Source of the DNA: Bacteroidales bacterium
Lineage (GTDB): Bacteria; Bacteroidota; Bacteroidia; Bacteroidales; UBA10428
Assembly: GCA_016926235.1 (NCBI GenBank)
Contig: JAFGOZ010000058.1
Span: 1 to 9,336 of the forward strand
Reading direction: 5' to 3'
Length of the DNA: 9,336 nt
In this document: one piece after another, positions 6,767-9,336 of the stretch
How positions within the stretch are numbered: the stretch's first letter is position 1
Layout of the letters: each line of letters starts with the position of its first letter
Notes under the pieces: model-generated
What the model was told of the DNA's origin: nothing
Databases searched by the model: none
Seen by the model: the letters and a program-made list of their open reading frames with translations, nothing else
Program-made: the position numbers and the translations under genes

Positions 6767-9336
6767 ATGTTACAATTCATTCAGAAACAATTACTCATAG
6801 AATCGGTTAAATCTCTGAAAATCATAGCTATATGTTTTTTAGTCATTTCAACTAATGATAATGGGTTAGCACAAATAAATTTTACAGGTCTTACAGGTTA
6901 TAATTATATTTATTCAAAAACATACTTGCTCAAGACAAGCAGTGGCACTGATTATCGTGAGAGCATGCAGTATTTTGACGGATTTGCAAGGATCAACCAG
7001 ACTATTGATTACAAAGGAAGTCCTGCTGAGAAGGATCTTATTCAACCTATTGAGTATGATAATTTTGGTCGGGAGACCAACAAATATCTCCCCTATGCTT
7101 CAACTGCCGTGTCAGGCGCCTACAGGTCATCATGGAAAATTGAGCAGGCAAGTTTTTACACAACAACACTAGCATACGGTTCTACTGACGGTAATAAAGC
7201 ATTCGCCACATCTGTTTTTGACAATTCACCGCTCAACAGGTTAATGAAACAGGGAGCTCCGGGTGATGCATGGAAGATCGTCAGTACAGCACCTGAACGC
7301 CAGTCTTCAGAACATGTAATCAGTTATCAATATTCAAGTAATAAAGGCTATGTGGTCTATTACTGGACCATAACAGGTACATACCCAAATATAACATTTA
7401 CAAGAAATACCTATGTGACAAATTCTTTATTTAAAAATGTGATCAGGGACGAAAACAACAATCCGGTCACTGAATATAAAGACAAACAGGGAAAGGTAAT
7501 CTTAAAGACAGATGCCTTGGGCGGGAAAACATATTATGTGTATGATGAGCTGGAGTTATTGCGTTGCGTTCTACCACCACTTGCTTCTTCACTTGTCTCC
7601 GCCACATCCTTCACCATTACAAGTACAACTTTTAAGGAACTAGGTTATTATTATGAATATGATGCCCGGCACAGAATGATTATTAAACAGATCCCGGGTA
7701 ATAACGGCAGTTACACGATGGTTTATGATAACCTCGACCGGCTTATTGAAACTACCGATCCAAAGGCTACCCGAAGTTATGTTGATTATGACCTTTTCTC
7801 ACGACCTGTTGAAACCGGGATCTATGAAGCCAATATAAAAACCTGGAAGGTTAAAACAATTTACGATACATATGTATCCCGAACGGATTACAGCATCGGA
7901 TACCCTTACCAGAATGTATATTATAGTTCCAGAGAGACTGCAGTTAAAGGAAAAACAACTGTAACCATTACCAAAGTAATCAATCCTGCTTCAGGCATGA
8001 AAACTGAGTTAGTAACTATTACCTATTACGATAAATATGGGCGCATCATCCAGGTTCAGTCTGATAATCATCTGGGAGGCAGGGATATCATAAGTCATTA
8101 TTACAAGTATAAAAACAGTGATTTGATTGAAAAAACAAAACATCAGCATTGGAAAACCAGTTATTCAGGTAATGCCAACCAAACCGTTGAAGAAATATTT
8201 ACTTATGATACTGGAGGCAGATTAAAAACCACCGATCATGTTTTGAATGGAACAACCTTACGCGTGTCATCAATGGCTTACGCTGAAGATGGTAAGTTAA
8301 AAACAAAAACGATAGAAAATTCTTTTCAGACAATTGATTTTAGGTATAATATCAGGGGCTGGCTTACCCAGATGAACAATCCTTATGTATACAGCAGTAC
8401 CAAAAGGTTTGCTTTACAATTAAGTTACACGGAGGGTTCATATAATGGGAATATCACCAGAATGGAATGGAACAATTGTACTGGAGGTTCTCTGGTTTCT
8501 AGATATGATTTACACTATGATCAGTTAAACAGAATGACCGTAGCTTTATACTCTGAATACAATAATGGCATCTTCCTACCTGCATCTATGGACAAGTACA
8601 CATCAGTTGTTGTTAACTACGATGCAAACGGCAATATTTTATGTGCCACCAATTATGGAGATTTTGAAGATGGTACAAGCCTGACCGGCACAATTGATTA
8701 TCTGAACTATGCGTATTATAATGGAGGAAAGAGCAATAAATTATATGCTGTCGGAGATTATGTTCCTGACATATATGGCCGTGGGGATTTCAACGAATCC
8801 ACTTCAGATGGTTATGCCACCCAGGAATACAACTATGATGCGAATGGAAATATGACATTTGATAAAAACAGGCGCACGAACATTGCATATAATTTTCTAA
8901 ATTTACCTGAGTATGTACATGATGGTTTAGGGCATGACATTTTTAAATACATATATAATGCCGTTGGTATGAAAATGCGCCAGCAGTCCTTTCTGGGAAC
9001 GGCTACAACCTTTGATTACATAGGACGATTCGTATACAAAAACGATGTCCTTGATCATATTATTACTCCAGAAGGCCGTGCAGTATTCACCAATGGCACT
9101 TTCAGCTACCACGAATTTCATCTGAAAGACCATCTGGGCAATATCCGGACAGTTCTCAAACGAAACGGATCCACTGTTCAGATACTCCAGGTGAATAACT
9201 ATTATCCGTTCGGTATGCTGATGGGTGCACCCCTTGGGGAAACCTACAGCAATAAATACCGTTACAACGGCAAAGAAAACCTAACTGCCACAAGTTCCAC
9301 CTACGGTGTGGATGTGAGTTGGTACGATTACGGCGC
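6767..9336 (+). CDS. RHS repeat protein with DUF6443-like N-terminus, 3' end beyond the window
   Basis: I translated this frame base by base. It opens at ATG 6767, has no stop and runs off the right edge after 856 codons, with two bases (GC, necessarily Ala) left. Residues 17-35 give a signal peptide (LKIIAICFLVIS, then GLA before Q36). Residues about 43-170 match the DUF6443 opening of Bacteroidota RHS proteins: YNYIYSKTYL, ESMQYFDGFAR, PIEYDNFGRE, KYLPYAS. YD-type repeats follow at 259, 298, 320, 341, 421, 480, 527 and 584 (such as YDNLDR and YDKYGR), then YDANGN at 618-623 and 690-695. The RHS core follows: HLKDHLGNIR (785-794), YYPFGM (812-817), YRYNGKE (831-837), WYDYGA (852-857). In RHS proteins of known structure these repeats wrap into a hollow shell enclosing a C-terminal toxin. 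The expected RMYDP...GRW end of the core and any tip domain are outside the window. A polymorphic toxin is the leading reading; an adhesin or a tip-less RHS remnant is possible. Confidence 0.92.
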   Translation, partial: MLQFIQKQLLIESVKSLKIIAICFLVISTNDNGLAQINFTGLTGYNYIYSKTYLLKTSSGTDYRESMQYFDGFARINQTIDYKGSPAEKDLIQPIEYDNFGRETNKYLPYASTAVSGAYRSSWKIEQASFYTTTLAYGSTDGNKAFATSVFDNSPLNRLMKQGAPGDAWKIVSTAPERQSSEHVISYQYSSNKGYVVYYWTITGTYPNITFTRNTYVTNSLFKNVIRDENNNPVTEYKDKQGKVILKTDALGGKTYYVYDELELLRCVLPPLASSLVSATSFTITSTTFKELGYYYEYDARHRMIIKQIPGNNGSYTMVYDNLDRLIETTDPKATRSYVDYDLFSRPVETGIYEANIKTWKVKTIYDTYVSRTDYSIGYPYQNVYYSSRETAVKGKTTVTITKVINPASGMKTELVTITYYDKYGRIIQVQSDNHLGGRDIISHYYKYKNSDLIEKTKHQHWKTSYSGNANQTVEEIFTYDTGGRLKTTDHVLNGTTLRVSSMAYAEDGKLKTKTIENSFQTIDFRYNIRGWLTQMNNPYVYSSTKRFALQLSYTEGSYNGNITRMEWNNCTGGSLVSRYDLHYDQLNRMTVALYSEYNNGIFLPASMDKYTSVVVNYDANGNILCATNYGDFEDGTSLTGTIDYLNYAYYNGGKSNKLYAVGDYVPDIYGRGDFNESTSDGYATQEYNYDANGNMTFDKNRRTNIAYNFLNLPEYVHDGLGHDIFKYIYNAVGMKMRQQSFLGTATTFDYIGRFVYKNDVLDHIITPEGRAVFTNGTFSYHEFHLKDHLGNIRTVLKRNGSTVQILQVNNYYPFGMLMGAPLGETYSNKYRYNGKENLTATSSTYGVDVSWYDYG
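6893..7276 (+). other. DUF6443-like N-terminal domain of the RHS protein
   Basis: Residues about 43-170 carry the recognisable landmarks of this Bacteroidota RHS leader domain in order: NYIYSKTY, YRESMQYFDGFAR (a first YD-like YFDG), a GSPAEKDLI stretch, then PIEYDNFGRE and KYLPYAS. The domain sits directly after the signal peptide, as in other members. Its exact limits and role are not known to me; capping the open end of the RHS shell is a plausible guess. Confidence 0.8.
9119..9336 (+). other. RHS repeat-associated core domain, truncated by the window edge
   Basis: The segment starts at HLKDHLGNIR and includes YYPFGM and YRYNGKE, ending in WYDYGA. The family normally continues with a motif close to RxYDPxxGRW and then the variable C-terminal domain. 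Roughly 15 residues of the core seem to be missing. The stretch between YRYNGKE and WYDYGA, NLTATSSTYGVDVS, differs from the common ELQDELGLN-like linker and has extra Ser and Thr. Confidence 0.85.

Noticed and set aside
6942..7172. Plus-strand 76-codon frame inside the RHS gene
   Set aside because: The overlapping frame from 6767 encodes the recognisable DUF6443 domain and stays open to the window edge, so this is a shifted shadow.
6767..9336. RHS gene as a frameshifted pseudogene
   Set aside because: Reading every codon from 6767 to 9336 shows no stop and continuous YD/RHS motifs, so the gene is intact as far as visible.

Overview
The window looks like Bacteroidota DNA, probably from a lineage that runs a type IX secretion system (T9SS). 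Three things point there: a C-terminal T9SS type A sorting domain on the middle secreted protein, an RHS protein opening with a DUF6443-like domain (a family typical of Bacteroidota), and AT-rich start regions with no clear Shine-Dalgarno sequence. I cannot name a species.

Layout. Minus strand, 1-990: a ketopantoate reductase-like gene (panE family, 55-990), followed closely by what looks like the first codons of another minus-strand gene cut by the left edge (1-45). A non-coding, very AT-rich divergent spacer of about 495 bases follows (991-1485). It holds a perfect 10+10 bp inverted repeat and three helically spaced AATATT sites. Plus strand, 1486-9336: three consecutive genes with gaps of 52 and 69 bases and no obvious terminator between them, probably one operon. 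They are (1) a 1086-residue exported protein with an SpvB/YD-type opening block and one terminal YD motif; (2) a 632-residue right-handed beta-helix protein with a choice-of-anchor-Q-like segment and a T9SS sorting domain; (3) a large RHS-repeat protein, complete at its start but cut by the right edge after 856 codons. The cut falls inside the RHS core motif (WYDYGA...), just before the place where the variable C-terminal tip would begin.

How the genes may work together. All three plus-strand products have a signal peptide, and in all three the best predicted cleavage site leaves glutamine as the first mature residue, so all should leave the cytoplasm. The first and third resemble the two halves of a YD/RHS shell, loosely like TcB (SpvB-type opening) and TcC (RHS core with variable end). 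The beta-helix protein between them carries the T9SS surface-targeting tail. A surface or secreted polymorphic toxin or adhesin cassette is the most attractive reading, but the deciding part (toxin tip and any immunity gene) lies beyond base 9336. The housekeeping gene on the left is clearly richer in G+C than the first gene of the cassette, which fits an accessory island beside a core gene.
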